A program made the translations under genes and the position numbers. Below the pieces are notes generated by a model that was given only the letters and a program-made list of their open reading frames with translations, searched no databases and was not told the DNA's origin. Below, piece after piece: positions 1 to 6,503 of a DNA stretch of 21,915 nucleotides (its first letter is position 1; each line of letters opens with the position of its first letter). Source of the stretch: an uncultured Lachnospiraceae bacterium (GTDB lineage: Bacteria; Bacillota; Clostridia; Lachnospirales; Lachnospiraceae); NCBI GenBank assembly GCA_910586715.1, contig CAJUJG010000029.1, forward strand, positions 1-21,915, written 5' to 3'.

Positions 1-469
1 GCACCATTATCGACCTGCACGACCGGAGTGTTGTTGCCAGTATCACAGACCGCCATATCACCAGTGACCTTGCAATCCGTATGCTGCAGAAAGCACTAGA
101 TTCACAGCCGGCGGTCAAGGGAGAACTGCTCCTTCACAGCGACCAGGGCTCCCAGTATACATCAAAAGCGTTTGTAGAATTCTGCGAATCTGTCCATGTA
201 ACCCAGAGTATGAGTAAGGCAGGATACCCATATGACAACGCGCCAATGGAGAGATACTTCAACACTTTGAAAAACGAATGCACCAATCTGTATAAATTTC
301 GGACAGAGGAAGCGCTCTATCAGGCGGTAGAAGAATTTGCGTATGTCAGCTATAACCATGTCCGTCCCCATAGTTATAACGGATACCGTACACCTTATCA
401 GGCACGGATAGCCTCATAAAAGGAAATCTGATATTTTTTAGCCACAAGTGTTACAAAAATGCTTGACCA
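1..469 (+). mobile_element. 3' part of an IS3-family insertion sequence, cut by the window edge
   Basis: This is the right-hand part of an IS3-family element: the transposase C-terminus followed by about 50 nt of end sequence. The right boundary is estimated. Read on the minus strand, the sequence just outside the transposase begins TGGTCAAG near 469 and runs into TGTAACACTTGTGGC, which resembles an IS3-type end starting with TG. Beyond it an IS30-type reading frame starts abruptly, so the junction must lie between about 450 and 475. The left end lies outside the window, so the matching inverted repeat and any target duplication cannot be checked. Confidence 0.6.
3..419 (+). CDS. IS3-family transposase OrfB, C-terminal part (5' truncated by window)
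   Basis: The frame is open from the window start and encodes the C-terminal part of an rve-type DDE integrase catalytic domain. It cuts and joins the ends of its own IS. Visible hallmarks are the segment IIDLHDRSVVA (the strand after the first catalytic Asp), HSDQGSQYTS with the second Asp, and DNAPMERYFNTLKNE with the catalytic Glu. It ends with YNHVRPHSYNGYRTPYQA, the typical IS3/IS150 tail. About 138 codons are present of roughly 280 expected; the first catalytic Asp and the upstream orfA lie outside the window. The visible part has no internal stop, so the gene could be intact. Confidence 0.93.
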   Translation, partial: TIIDLHDRSVVASITDRHITSDLAIRMLQKALDSQPAVKGELLLHSDQGSQYTSKAFVEFCESVHVTQSMSKAGYPYDNAPMERYFNTLKNECTNLYKFRTEEALYQAVEEFAYVSYNHVRPHSYNGYRTPYQARIAS

Positions 470-635
470 CAACAGAGCGGCGGAGTCTGATTTCCTTGCC
501 GACAGTGGATTTATCTTTGCCGATAGTCTGTGCAATAGCTGTTTTTGTAGAACCATTGATGATTCCGGTAAGGATGATGCGTCTTTCTTCGAGAGTCAGA
601 TGGGAAAAAGCATTCGTATTATTAGTATTGTTCAT
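438..635 (-). pseudogene. IS30-family transposase, N-terminal stub
   Basis: The minus-strand frame starting at the ATG at 635 reads MNNTNNTNAFSHLTLEERRI and then a helix-turn-helix of the IS30 type (GSTKTAIAQTIGKDKSTVGKEI). IS30 transposases run to more than 300 residues. Here homology stops after KEIRLRRS, and the frame ends about 15 codons later inside the IS3 end. I infer that the IS3 element inserted into, or recombined with, an IS30 copy and left only its first ~50 codons. No catalytic domain remains, so it cannot be active. Confidence 0.7.
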
Positions 636-770
636 ATGCTGCCTGCCTTTCCGGCAGCTGTCAGGCAGATAAAGTGTAAGACAAAATACAACATATGAGC
701 AAGTGGAAACAGGTGAAAGACTAAAATCCACTTCGCCCCTTTCAAAGTGGAAATAAACTTTTCACTTCAG
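470..770 (-). mobile_element. IS30-family element remnant (left end)
   Basis: This stretch holds the transposase stub and its upstream end. The upstream part contains two hairpins: CTGCCTG/CAGGCAG around 638-667, overlapping an alternative GCTGCC/GGCAGC pairing, and CCACTT/AAGTGG around 728-750. The second lies just inside a terminal sequence that reads GAAAAGTTTATTTCCACTTT on the minus strand, similar in style to IS30-family ends. The outer boundary near 770 is approximate, and the rest of the element is missing. Confidence 0.45.
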
Positions 771-866
771 TAAAATTTTGAAGAAATAATTAGATGCAAA
801 TCGTTCTATATATTGTAAGACGATATCGGGATTACAAAAACAGTCAAAAAGGAGGAGGCGGATAAA

Positions 867-1403
867 ATTAACGATCAGGAATATTTGTCGTATTGTATTG
901 ATACGTATCAAAATCTGATATTCAGCATTTGTTATAAATTTACCGGCAATTATTTTGACGCGGAAGATTTGACGCAGGATACGTTTTTATCCGCATACAA
1001 AAATTTCTCAAAATTTGACGGAACAAATGAAAAAGCATGGCTTGCGCGCATTGCAACAAACAAATGTTTAGACTATCAAAAGAAAAGTGCAAGAGGTGAA
1101 GTGCCGACGGAGGACGCATTTTTTGCAAAACAGCCGCAGACACAGGAAACAGATAATACGTGTGAGGCGTGTTACATGCAGAAGTTTGTTTTGGAAGAAT
1201 TAAAACGTTGCTGTAAGATGCTGAAACCGCCGTATGATGAGATTGCCGAGAAGTATTTTTATCGGGAGATGAGTGTCAGTGAAATTGCAGACGCATTGGG
1301 ACGCAACGAGAAAACAGTACAGACGCAGATATACCGCGCAAAGGCAATGCTGCGGAAGCTGTACCAAAAAGCGGGATACAGAGATGGGAGGAATGACCTA
1401 TGA
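867..1403 (+). CDS. ECF-type RNA polymerase sigma-70 family factor
   Basis: This is a small extracytoplasmic-function sigma factor of about 178 residues that would direct RNA polymerase to a specific promoter set. Region 2 includes DAEDLTQDTFLSAYKNF (about residues 31-47) and the region 2.4-like stretch EKAWLARIATNKCLDYQKK. Region 4 is the helix-turn-helix EMSVSEIADALGRNEKTVQTQIYRAK near the C-terminus. No ATG fits. The strong AAGGAGGAG at 849-857 is correctly spaced only for ATT at 867, giving MNDQEYLSYCIDTYQ, a typical start for this family. The alternative TTG at 885 lies some 28 nt from the ribosome binding site. The stop overlaps the next ATG (ATGA), so the two are translationally coupled, as sigma/anti-sigma pairs usually are. 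Confidence 0.9.
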   Translation: MNDQEYLSYCIDTYQNLIFSICYKFTGNYFDAEDLTQDTFLSAYKNFSKFDGTNEKAWLARIATNKCLDYQKKSARGEVPTEDAFFAKQPQTQETDNTCEACYMQKFVLEELKRCCKMLKPPYDEIAEKYFYREMSVSEIADALGRNEKTVQTQIYRAKAMLRKLYQKAGYRDGRNDL

Positions 1404-1777
1404 GGCAGATGACGGATTATGAACTGGCATGTTTGATAGCGGAAACGGAAGCGGAAGGACTTTTGCGGGCACCGGACAGAATGAAAAGCGAAATTATGGA
1501 AAAGAGCGGAAGGATACAGACACGGGCGGTGCGGCAGATGACAAAGGCTTCTGTCAGGATGGAATTGTTGCTTTACGGGTTAAAGACTGCGGCGGCAGTT
1601 GCGACGGCAATTTTCCTGTTTGGCGTCGTCAGTCATCCGGCACTGCAATCTGCGATTGAGCAAAACGATGTGTGGGCGCAGGAGGCGGACAAGGAACGTT
1701 TGGGTGATGCCTTTTCTGATGTGCTGGAACGGGTAAACAGGAGACTTTGGCAGGGTACTGACGGGGCGTGGCAGTAA
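1400..1777 (+). CDS. Putative anti-sigma factor, single-pass membrane protein
   Basis: This 125-residue protein has a charged N-terminal half (about 1-56) rich in Glu, Arg and Lys, one hydrophobic segment (about 57-78, LYGLKTAAAVATAIFLFGVV), and a short polar outer tail. I see no zinc anti-sigma HxxxCxxC motif and no named domain. The anti-sigma role is inferred from position (ATGA overlap with the ECF sigma gene) and topology (cytoplasmic N-terminal helix region, one membrane anchor). It could instead be an unrelated small membrane protein of the operon. Confidence 0.65.
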   Translation: MRQMTDYELACLIAETEAEGLLRAPDRMKSEIMEKSGRIQTRAVRQMTKASVRMELLLYGLKTAAAVATAIFLFGVVSHPALQSAIEQNDVWAQEADKERLGDAFSDVLERVNRRLWQGTDGAWQ

Positions 1778-1830
1778 TGCGGCTTTGGGTGATAAAGGAA
1801 ATGTTGTAATGGAAGAAAATGGAGGTTTTT

Positions 1831-2391
1831 ATGAGTAAAAAAAGTGGTTTTTGTCGATTTTTATTTTCCCTTATTCCGGGAGCGGGGGAGATGTACATGG
1901 GTTTTATGAAGCAGGGAATAACGTTGATGGGGTTGTTTTGGGGTATTATTTTTTTCGGCGGGTGTCTCAATGTTCCGCTGATTATGTTTCCATTGCCTGT
2001 GATTTGGGCATACAGTTTTTTCCATGTGCATAATTTGGCAGGATTGAGTGATGAAGAGTTTTATGCGCAGGAGGACAGTTTGCTGTTTGACTGGAATTTG
2101 TTCGGGCAGATTGAGCCGAAGAAGGGCAGAAAGATTTTAGCGTGGGTACTGATTTTTATTGGAGTGTCGGTTTTGTGGAATTTTATGAAGGGCATGGTTT
2201 TTATGGTGCTTGACATGCTTCATGTACCAACGTATCTTTGGAATCAGGTTACGCGGTCGGTGCCGCAGATTATCTTTGCATTCCTAATGATTTATTTTGG
2301 CGTGATTTTGATTCGGGGCAAGAAGAAGGTATTGGAGCAGCAGTTCATTGAGGAGCAGGCGGGGGAGGGAGGTGATTCGCATGTCGCATAG
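1831..2391 (+). CDS. Multi-pass membrane protein of the sigma operon, function unknown
   Basis: This protein of about 186 residues has hydrophobic stretches near residues 10-25, 30-60, 105-135 and 145-165. The opening FLFSLIPGAGEMYMGFMKQG resembles the start of TM2-type membrane proteins (a proline-glycine turn between two hydrophobic segments), but I cannot assign a family. ATG 1831 is chosen over an in-frame ATG at 1819 because GGAGG at 1821-1825 lies just before it. The C-terminus is charged and probably cytoplasmic. It overlaps the next gene by about 11 nt, so it belongs to the sigma-factor operon and probably acts at the cell envelope. Confidence 0.75.
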   Translation: MSKKSGFCRFLFSLIPGAGEMYMGFMKQGITLMGLFWGIIFFGGCLNVPLIMFPLPVIWAYSFFHVHNLAGLSDEEFYAQEDSLLFDWNLFGQIEPKKGRKILAWVLIFIGVSVLWNFMKGMVFMVLDMLHVPTYLWNQVTRSVPQIIFAFLMIYFGVILIRGKKKVLEQQFIEEQAGEGGDSHVA

Positions 2392-2677
2392 GGTCGGAAC
2401 GATTACGCTTGGCGTGACGATGGTTGCAATTGGAGTGTTGTATTTGGTGCAGATTTTTTTCGGTGTGATGGAGTACGGGTGGATCTGTAAACTTTGGCCT
2501 GTGATTTTTATTCTGCTTGGCTTGGAGATTTTGCTTGCGAATGCGGGAAAAAACGGGGAGTTTGTATATGATAAGACAGGGATTGTGCTGACGTTTGTGC
2601 TGACGGTTTTTGCGTTTGTGCTGGCGGCGGTGCAGCAGGCGGTTGAAATCAGTGTGCGGTATGGGTGGCAGATGTAG
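2381..2677 (+). CDS. LiaI/LiaF-type small membrane protein (DUF5668-like)
   Basis: This 98-residue protein has paired N-terminal hydrophobic segments, TITLGVTMVAIGVLYLVQIFFG and LWPVIFILLGLEILL, followed by a third near FVLTVFAFVLAAV. The spacing and the LWPVIFILLGLEIL block match the transmembrane region found in LiaI/LiaF-like and DUF5668 proteins, which are linked to cell-envelope stress responses. The start at 2381 follows a strong GGAGGTGAT ribosome binding site that lies inside the upstream gene. As the last gene of the sigma operon, it fits an envelope-stress module. The assignment rests on pattern recognition of the membrane block only. Confidence 0.7.
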   Translation: MSHRVGTITLGVTMVAIGVLYLVQIFFGVMEYGWICKLWPVIFILLGLEILLANAGKNGEFVYDKTGIVLTFVLTVFAFVLAAVQQAVEISVRYGWQM

Positions 2678-2915
2678 GACTTGGAATGAAAAATGGAATG
2701 ATTACAGGTATTACGCGGATTTTAAGGGGTCGATTATTACGTTTGGTTCTTATACGGATCTTTGTTTGCTTGCGGACAGGATTGCGCCGGAACGTATTCG
2801 TCCATACGGGTTTGTATTTGAGGGAAAGACGTGCCTGATTGGATAAAACAGGGCAATTTTTATTAAGACGGCTCTTGGAGGGGATGTTATACTGTAAAAA
2901 AAGGAGCTGGTTTTT
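2678..2915. other. Gap between sigma operon and araC-type gene
   Basis: No convincing gene. One plus frame stays open to 2846 and encodes KGSIITFGSYTDLCLLADRI-like sequence without a start or ribosome binding site of its own; it may be a gene remnant. A TATACT hexamer at 2888-2893 could be the -10 element of the downstream gene, but no good -35 lies 17 nt upstream. Confidence 0.35.
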
Positions 2916-3284
2916 ATGAATGATAATAAAATTGTAAAAGAAATTGCAGCTTATGTTGCGGCGCATTTGGACGGGGATTTATCGTTGGAGGCGCTTGCGG
3001 GCAACCTTCATTATTCCAAGTTTTATCTTGCGAGAACGTTTGCGCGGCAGACGGGGGATACGATTGGAAAATATATTCAGCGTTGCAGGCTGGATTTGGC
3101 GGCAAGACAGTTAGTGGAGACAAACAAGCCGATTGTTGAAATCGCTTATGAGGCGCATTACAATTCGCAGCAGGCATTTACGCTTGCTTTCAGACGCCTG
3201 TATTTGTGTACGCCGCAGGTATATCGTAAAAGAGGGCGCTTGGATGTGCAAAGCTGTGCGGGAATTGGAGGTATGGCGGCATGA
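2916..3284 (+). CDS. AraC-type regulator consisting only of the DNA-binding domain
   Basis: This 122-residue protein is one AraC/XylS DNA-binding domain with two helix-turn-helices. The first is LSLEALAGNLHYSKFYLARTFARQTGDTIGKYI (about residues 22-54). The second is KPIVEIAYEAHYNSQQAFTLAFRRLYLCTPQVYRKR (about 70-106), with the usual family signature. There is no effector or sensor domain, as in MarA/SoxS-type proteins, so activity is probably set by protein level. The start follows AAAGGAGCTGG. The stop overlaps the clpP-like start (ATGA), so regulator and protease are coupled. Target genes are unknown. Small regulators of this type are often proteolysed, which makes the partnership with a Clp protease suggestive; that link is inference. 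Confidence 0.88.
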   Translation: MNDNKIVKEIAAYVAAHLDGDLSLEALAGNLHYSKFYLARTFARQTGDTIGKYIQRCRLDLAARQLVETNKPIVEIAYEAHYNSQQAFTLAFRRLYLCTPQVYRKRGRLDVQSCAGIGGMAA

Positions 3285-3871
3285 GTACAATTCCTTACGT
3301 GGTGGAACAGACGAGCCGCGGCGAGCGCAGCTACGATATTTTTTCACGGCTTTTGTCGGACCGGATTATTTTCTTGGGCGAGGAGGTCAGCAATACGACG
3401 GCGAGCCTGATTGTGGCGCAGATGCTGTTTTTGGAGGCGCAGGACTCCGAGAAGGACATTTGGCTTTATATTAACAGTCCGGGCGGTTCGGTGACGGCAG
3501 GCTTTGCCATTTATGATACGATGCAGTATGTCAAGTGCGACGTTTCCACAATCTGTATCGGGCTTGCGGCAAGCTTTGGTGCATTTTTGCTTGCGGGCGG
3601 CGCCAAAGGAAAACGTATCGCGCTTGCAAATGCGGAGATTATGATTCATCAGCCTGCAATTCATGGTAACGGCGTACAGGGACAGGCGACGGATATTCAA
3701 ATTGTGTCGGAGCATATGCAAAAAAGCAAGGAACGGCTGAACCGTATTTTGGCGCAGAATACAGGAAAGTCCGTAGAGCAAATCAGGGAGGATACGGAGC
3801 GCGACAATTACATGTCTGCAAACGAGGCGCTTTTATATGGGCTGATTGATAAAGTGATTGAAAAGCGATAA
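3281..3871 (+). CDS. clpP: ATP-dependent Clp protease proteolytic subunit, stand-alone copy
   Basis: This is a ClpP-family serine peptidase of 196 residues, the usual length, that forms the proteolytic barrel loaded by ClpX/ClpC-type ATPases. The catalytic triad is intact: Ser98 in GLAASFGAFLLAGG, His123 in MIHQP, and Asp171 in EDTERD. The substrate-strand motif INSPGGSVTAGFAIYD is at about 64-79. The usual Met after the catalytic Ser is Phe here (SFG for SMG). No clpX or trigger-factor gene is adjacent. Instead the gene is translationally coupled to an AraC-type regulator and closed by a terminator. I infer a second, accessory ClpP paralogue, but whether the genome holds another clpP cannot be seen here. 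Confidence 0.95.
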   Translation: MSTIPYVVEQTSRGERSYDIFSRLLSDRIIFLGEEVSNTTASLIVAQMLFLEAQDSEKDIWLYINSPGGSVTAGFAIYDTMQYVKCDVSTICIGLAASFGAFLLAGGAKGKRIALANAEIMIHQPAIHGNGVQGQATDIQIVSEHMQKSKERLNRILAQNTGKSVEQIREDTERDNYMSANEALLYGLIDKVIEKR

Positions 3872-3875
3872 ACAT

Positions 3876-3919
3876 AAATACCTTATTTATGCTGTGACGG
3901 ATATAAATAGGGTATTTTT
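3876..3919 (+). terminator. Rho-independent terminator after clpP
   Basis: The hairpin pairs AAATACC (3876-3882) and the following TTATTTAT with the downstream ATAAATA and GGTATTT (3903-3917), with loop GCTGTGACGG. It is followed by a short T-run. It lies 5 nt after the clpP stop and ends the araC-clpP transcript. Confidence 0.8.
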
Positions 3920-3938
3920 GTTTTGCCCGAAATTAACC

Positions 3939-3982
3939 TTTACAAACCCGCTTCCGATATATTACAATAGGAGATATTGTAA
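3939..3982 (+). promoter_or_regulatory. Probable glnS promoter with overlapping inverted repeat
   Basis: TTTACA at 3939-3944 and TACAAT at 3963-3968 have an 18-nt spacer. The -10 box sits inside a perfect 8-bp inverted repeat, TTACAATA (3962-3969) and TATTGTAA (3975-3982), spaced by 5 nt. This is a plausible operator covering the -10 and start region. A second palindrome, TGAAAATT-AA-AATTTTCA (4009-4026), lies in the leader before the ribosome binding site. There is no T-box-like leader. Confidence 0.5.
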
Positions 3983-4053
3983 AGAATACTGGAAATGAGG
4001 AGAAAGGTTGAAAATTAAAATTTTCAGCTTGTGAAAGGAGTGTAGCTATAAAA

Positions 4054-5760
4054 ATGAGTGAGCCGGAAATGAATAAAAACGAAGCGGCGGAAGGGGAAAA
4101 GGAAGTCGTTTCGAGAAATTTTATCGAGCAGATGATTGACAAGGACCTTGCGGAGGGCGTGTATAACACTGTACACACGCGGTTTCCGCCTGAGCCGAAC
4201 GGGTATCTCCATATCGGTCATGCGAAGGCGATTCTTGTAAACTACAATTTGGCAAAGCAGTACGGCGGCAAGTTCAACATGCGTTTTGACGATACAAATC
4301 CGACAAAGGAGGATATTGAGTTTGTCGAGTCCATTAAGGCGGACGTGGCATGGCTTGGTGCAGACTGGGAGGACAGGCTTTTTTTTGCTTCTGATTATTT
4401 CGGACAAATGTACGAATGCGCCGTAAAGCTGATTAGAAAGGGAAAGGCGTATGTGTCAGATCTTTCGGCGGATGAGATTAAGACGTACCGCGGTTCGTTC
4501 ACCGAGCCGGGAAAGGAAGATCCTTCGGCTGCGCGCTCCGTTGAGGAAAACTTGCGCCTTTTCGAGGAGATGAAAAACGGGAAGTATGCGGACGGTGAGA
4601 AGGTGCTGCGTGCCCGCATTGATATGAGTTCGCCCAATATTAATATGAGAGACCCCGTGATTTACCGCGTGGCGCATATGTCGCACCACAATACGGGAGA
4701 CAAGTGGTGCATTTATCCGATGTATGACTTTGCACATCCGATAGAGGACGCGATTGAAGGAATTACACATTCGATTTGTACGCTGGAGTTTGAGGACCAC
4801 AGACCGCTTTATGACTGGGTGGTGCGCGAGCTAGAGTTTCCGAACCCGCCCCGTCAGATTGAGCAGGCAAAAATGTATCTGACAAATGTGGTAACCGGAA
4901 AGCGTTATATTAAGAAGCTTGTGCAGGACGGAATAGTGGACGGCTGGGACGACCCGCGTCTTGTCTCAATTGCAGCGCTTAGAAGGCGCGGCTTTACGCC
5001 GGAATCCATTCAGCGTTTTGTAGAGCTTTGCGGAGTGAGCAAAGCAAATTCTTCGACGGATTATGCGATGCTTGAGTACTGTATCAGGGAGGATTTAAAG
5101 CTGAAAAAGCCTAGAATGATGGCTGCGCTTGATCCGATTAAGCTCGTGATTGACAATTATCCTGAGGGACAGGTAGAGTACCTTGAAATCCCCAATAATC
5201 TTGAAAATGAGTCGCTTGGTACAAGGCAGGTTCCGTTCTGCCGGGAGCTTTATATTGACCGCGAGGACTTTATGGAGGAGCCGCCGAAGAAGTATTTCCG
5301 GCTTTTCCCGGGCAACGAGGTCCGCTTAATGAGCGCTTATTTTGTGAAGTGTGTAAGCTTTGAGAAGGACGGGAACGGAAACGTGACGACGGTGCATTGT
5401 ACGTATGACCCTGAAACAAAACAGGGCAGCGGCTTTACGGGCAGAAAGGTTAAAGGAACCATTCACTGGGTGCCTGCGCCTTTTGCGGTGAAAGCGGAGG
5501 TCAGACTGTATGAGAACCTGATTGACGAGGAGAAGGGTGTGTACAATGAGGACGGTTCGCTGAACTTAAATCCGAATTCGCTCACGATATTAAAGGAATG
5601 CTATGTTGAGCCTGCGTTAAAGGACGCAAAGGCGTATGAGAGTTTTCAGTTTGTACGGCAGGGCTTTTTCAATGTGGACTGCCACGATTCAAAGCCGGAT
5701 GCGCTTGTGTTTAACCGGATTGTGTCACTGAAAAGCTCGTTTGTTTTGCCAAAAAACTAA
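4054..5760 (+). CDS. glnS: Glutaminyl-tRNA synthetase
   Basis: This class I aminoacyl-tRNA synthetase of 568 residues charges tRNA-Gln with glutamine in the cytoplasm. The ATP-binding HIGH motif is in FPPEPNGYLHIGHAKAI (HIGH at 53-56). GlnRS-specific segments follow: MRFDDTNPTKEDIEFVESI, YDFAHPIEDAIEGITHSICTLEFEDHRPLYDW and GWDDPRLVSIAALRRRGFTPE. The KMSKS-equivalent loop reads VVTGKR (279-284), where E. coli has VMSKR. The C-terminal half is the anticodon-binding beta-barrel domain. AAAGGAG at 4034-4040 lies 13 nt before the ATG. The downstream HAD gene follows at 16 nt, so they are probably co-transcribed. GlnRS rather than GluRS is supported by the domain order and C-terminal barrel. Confidence 0.96.
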   Translation: MSEPEMNKNEAAEGEKEVVSRNFIEQMIDKDLAEGVYNTVHTRFPPEPNGYLHIGHAKAILVNYNLAKQYGGKFNMRFDDTNPTKEDIEFVESIKADVAWLGADWEDRLFFASDYFGQMYECAVKLIRKGKAYVSDLSADEIKTYRGSFTEPGKEDPSAARSVEENLRLFEEMKNGKYADGEKVLRARIDMSSPNINMRDPVIYRVAHMSHHNTGDKWCIYPMYDFAHPIEDAIEGITHSICTLEFEDHRPLYDWVVRELEFPNPPRQIEQAKMYLTNVVTGKRYIKKLVQDGIVDGWDDPRLVSIAALRRRGFTPESIQRFVELCGVSKANSSTDYAMLEYCIREDLKLKKPRMMAALDPIKLVIDNYPEGQVEYLEIPNNLENESLGTRQVPFCRELYIDREDFMEEPPKKYFRLFPGNEVRLMSAYFVKCVSFEKDGNGNVTTVHCTYDPETKQGSGFTGRKVKGTIHWVPAPFAVKAEVRLYENLIDEEKGVYNEDGSLNLNPNSLTILKECYVEPALKDAKAYESFQFVRQGFFNVDCHDSKPDALVFNRIVSLKSSFVLPKN

Positions 5761-5776
5761 CCGGAAGGAAAAAAGC

Positions 5777-6430
5777 ATGAAATACAAATGTCTGATACTT
5801 GACCACGATGACACGGTGGTGAATAGTACTGCAACCATACACCACCCTGCGTTTTTGGAGGCGCTGAAGGTTCTTCGTCCTGGCGTGACGATATCGCTTG
5901 AGGATTATTTCCGCGAGAATTTTCACCCGGGTTTTACGGAATACTGTACGGGGAAACTCGGCATGACAGACGAGGAGCTGGATATAGAGGTAAGGCTTTG
6001 GCGCGATTATGTTGAGAAGCATGTTCCAAACGTATATGACGGAATGCGGGAAATTATTGAACGCCAAAAAGCGGAGGGCGGCATTGTTTGTGTTGTTTCG
6101 CACTCGTATGATTTTAACATCAAGCGGGATTATGCGGCGAATAATCTGCCCGAGCCGGATTTGATTTTCGGATGGGAGTGCCCGCCTGAGCTTAGAAAGC
6201 CAAGCACGTATGCTTTGGAGCAGATTGCAAAACGGTATGATTTCGAGCCTTCGGATATGGTCATGGTTGATGATTTAAAGCCGGGATTTGATATGGCGCG
6301 GGCGTTTGGCGCGTTTTTTGTGGGGGCGGGCTGGGCGAATGATGTGGCGGAGATTCGGGAGTTTATGAAGCATAACAGTGATGTGTACTTTACGAAAGTA
6401 GAGGAGCTGGCGCGGTTTTTATTTGAATAA
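5777..6430 (+). CDS. HAD-superfamily hydrolase
   Basis: This cytosolic phosphatase-like protein of about 217 residues has the HAD motifs in order. Motif I is LILDHDDTVV (Asp9 nucleophile, Asp11), motif II the Ser in VCVVSHSYD, motif III a Lys in ELRKPSTYALEQI, and motif IV VMVDDLKPGFDMA. A helical cap lies between motifs I and II (about residues 20-95). The start at 5777 is preferred over an in-frame ATG at 5741, which lies inside glnS, because a GGAAGG site sits just before it. The substrate is unknown; candidates are small phosphate monoesters such as phosphoglycolate or sugar phosphates. Confidence 0.88.
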   Translation: MKYKCLILDHDDTVVNSTATIHHPAFLEALKVLRPGVTISLEDYFRENFHPGFTEYCTGKLGMTDEELDIEVRLWRDYVEKHVPNVYDGMREIIERQKAEGGIVCVVSHSYDFNIKRDYAANNLPEPDLIFGWECPPELRKPSTYALEQIAKRYDFEPSDMVMVDDLKPGFDMARAFGAFFVGAGWANDVAEIREFMKHNSDVYFTKVEELARFLFE

Positions 6431-6442
6431 GATATTTGAAAT

Positions 6443-6488
6443 AAAAAGAACGCATATCATTCTATGCAGAATGTGTGCGTTCTTTTTT
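6443..6488. terminator. Bidirectional terminator between convergent genes
   Basis: A long stem pairs AAAAAGAACGCA (6443-6454) with TGCGTTCTTTTT (6476-6487), with an inner ATTCT/AGAAT helix. The flanking A- and T-runs give a U-tract on both strands. It therefore serves the HAD gene on plus and the acidic repeat protein gene on minus. Confidence 0.88.
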
Positions 6489-6503
6489 GGTTTTTAAGAA
6501 CTG

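Noticed and set aside
2692..2846. Open frame encoding YADFKGSIITFGSYTDLCLL-like sequence
   Set aside because: It has no start codon or ribosome binding site of its own and I cannot match it to any family; kept only as a remark in the gap entry.
4008..4034. Eight-codon leader peptide (TTG start) before glnS
   Set aside because: A GAGGAGAAAGG site precedes it, but the sequence is mostly the palindrome itself and holds no Gln codons that would suggest attenuation.
3920..4053. Possible T-box riboswitch before glnS
   Set aside because: The leader is short, with no specifier stem, no T-box core and no terminator/antiterminator pair.
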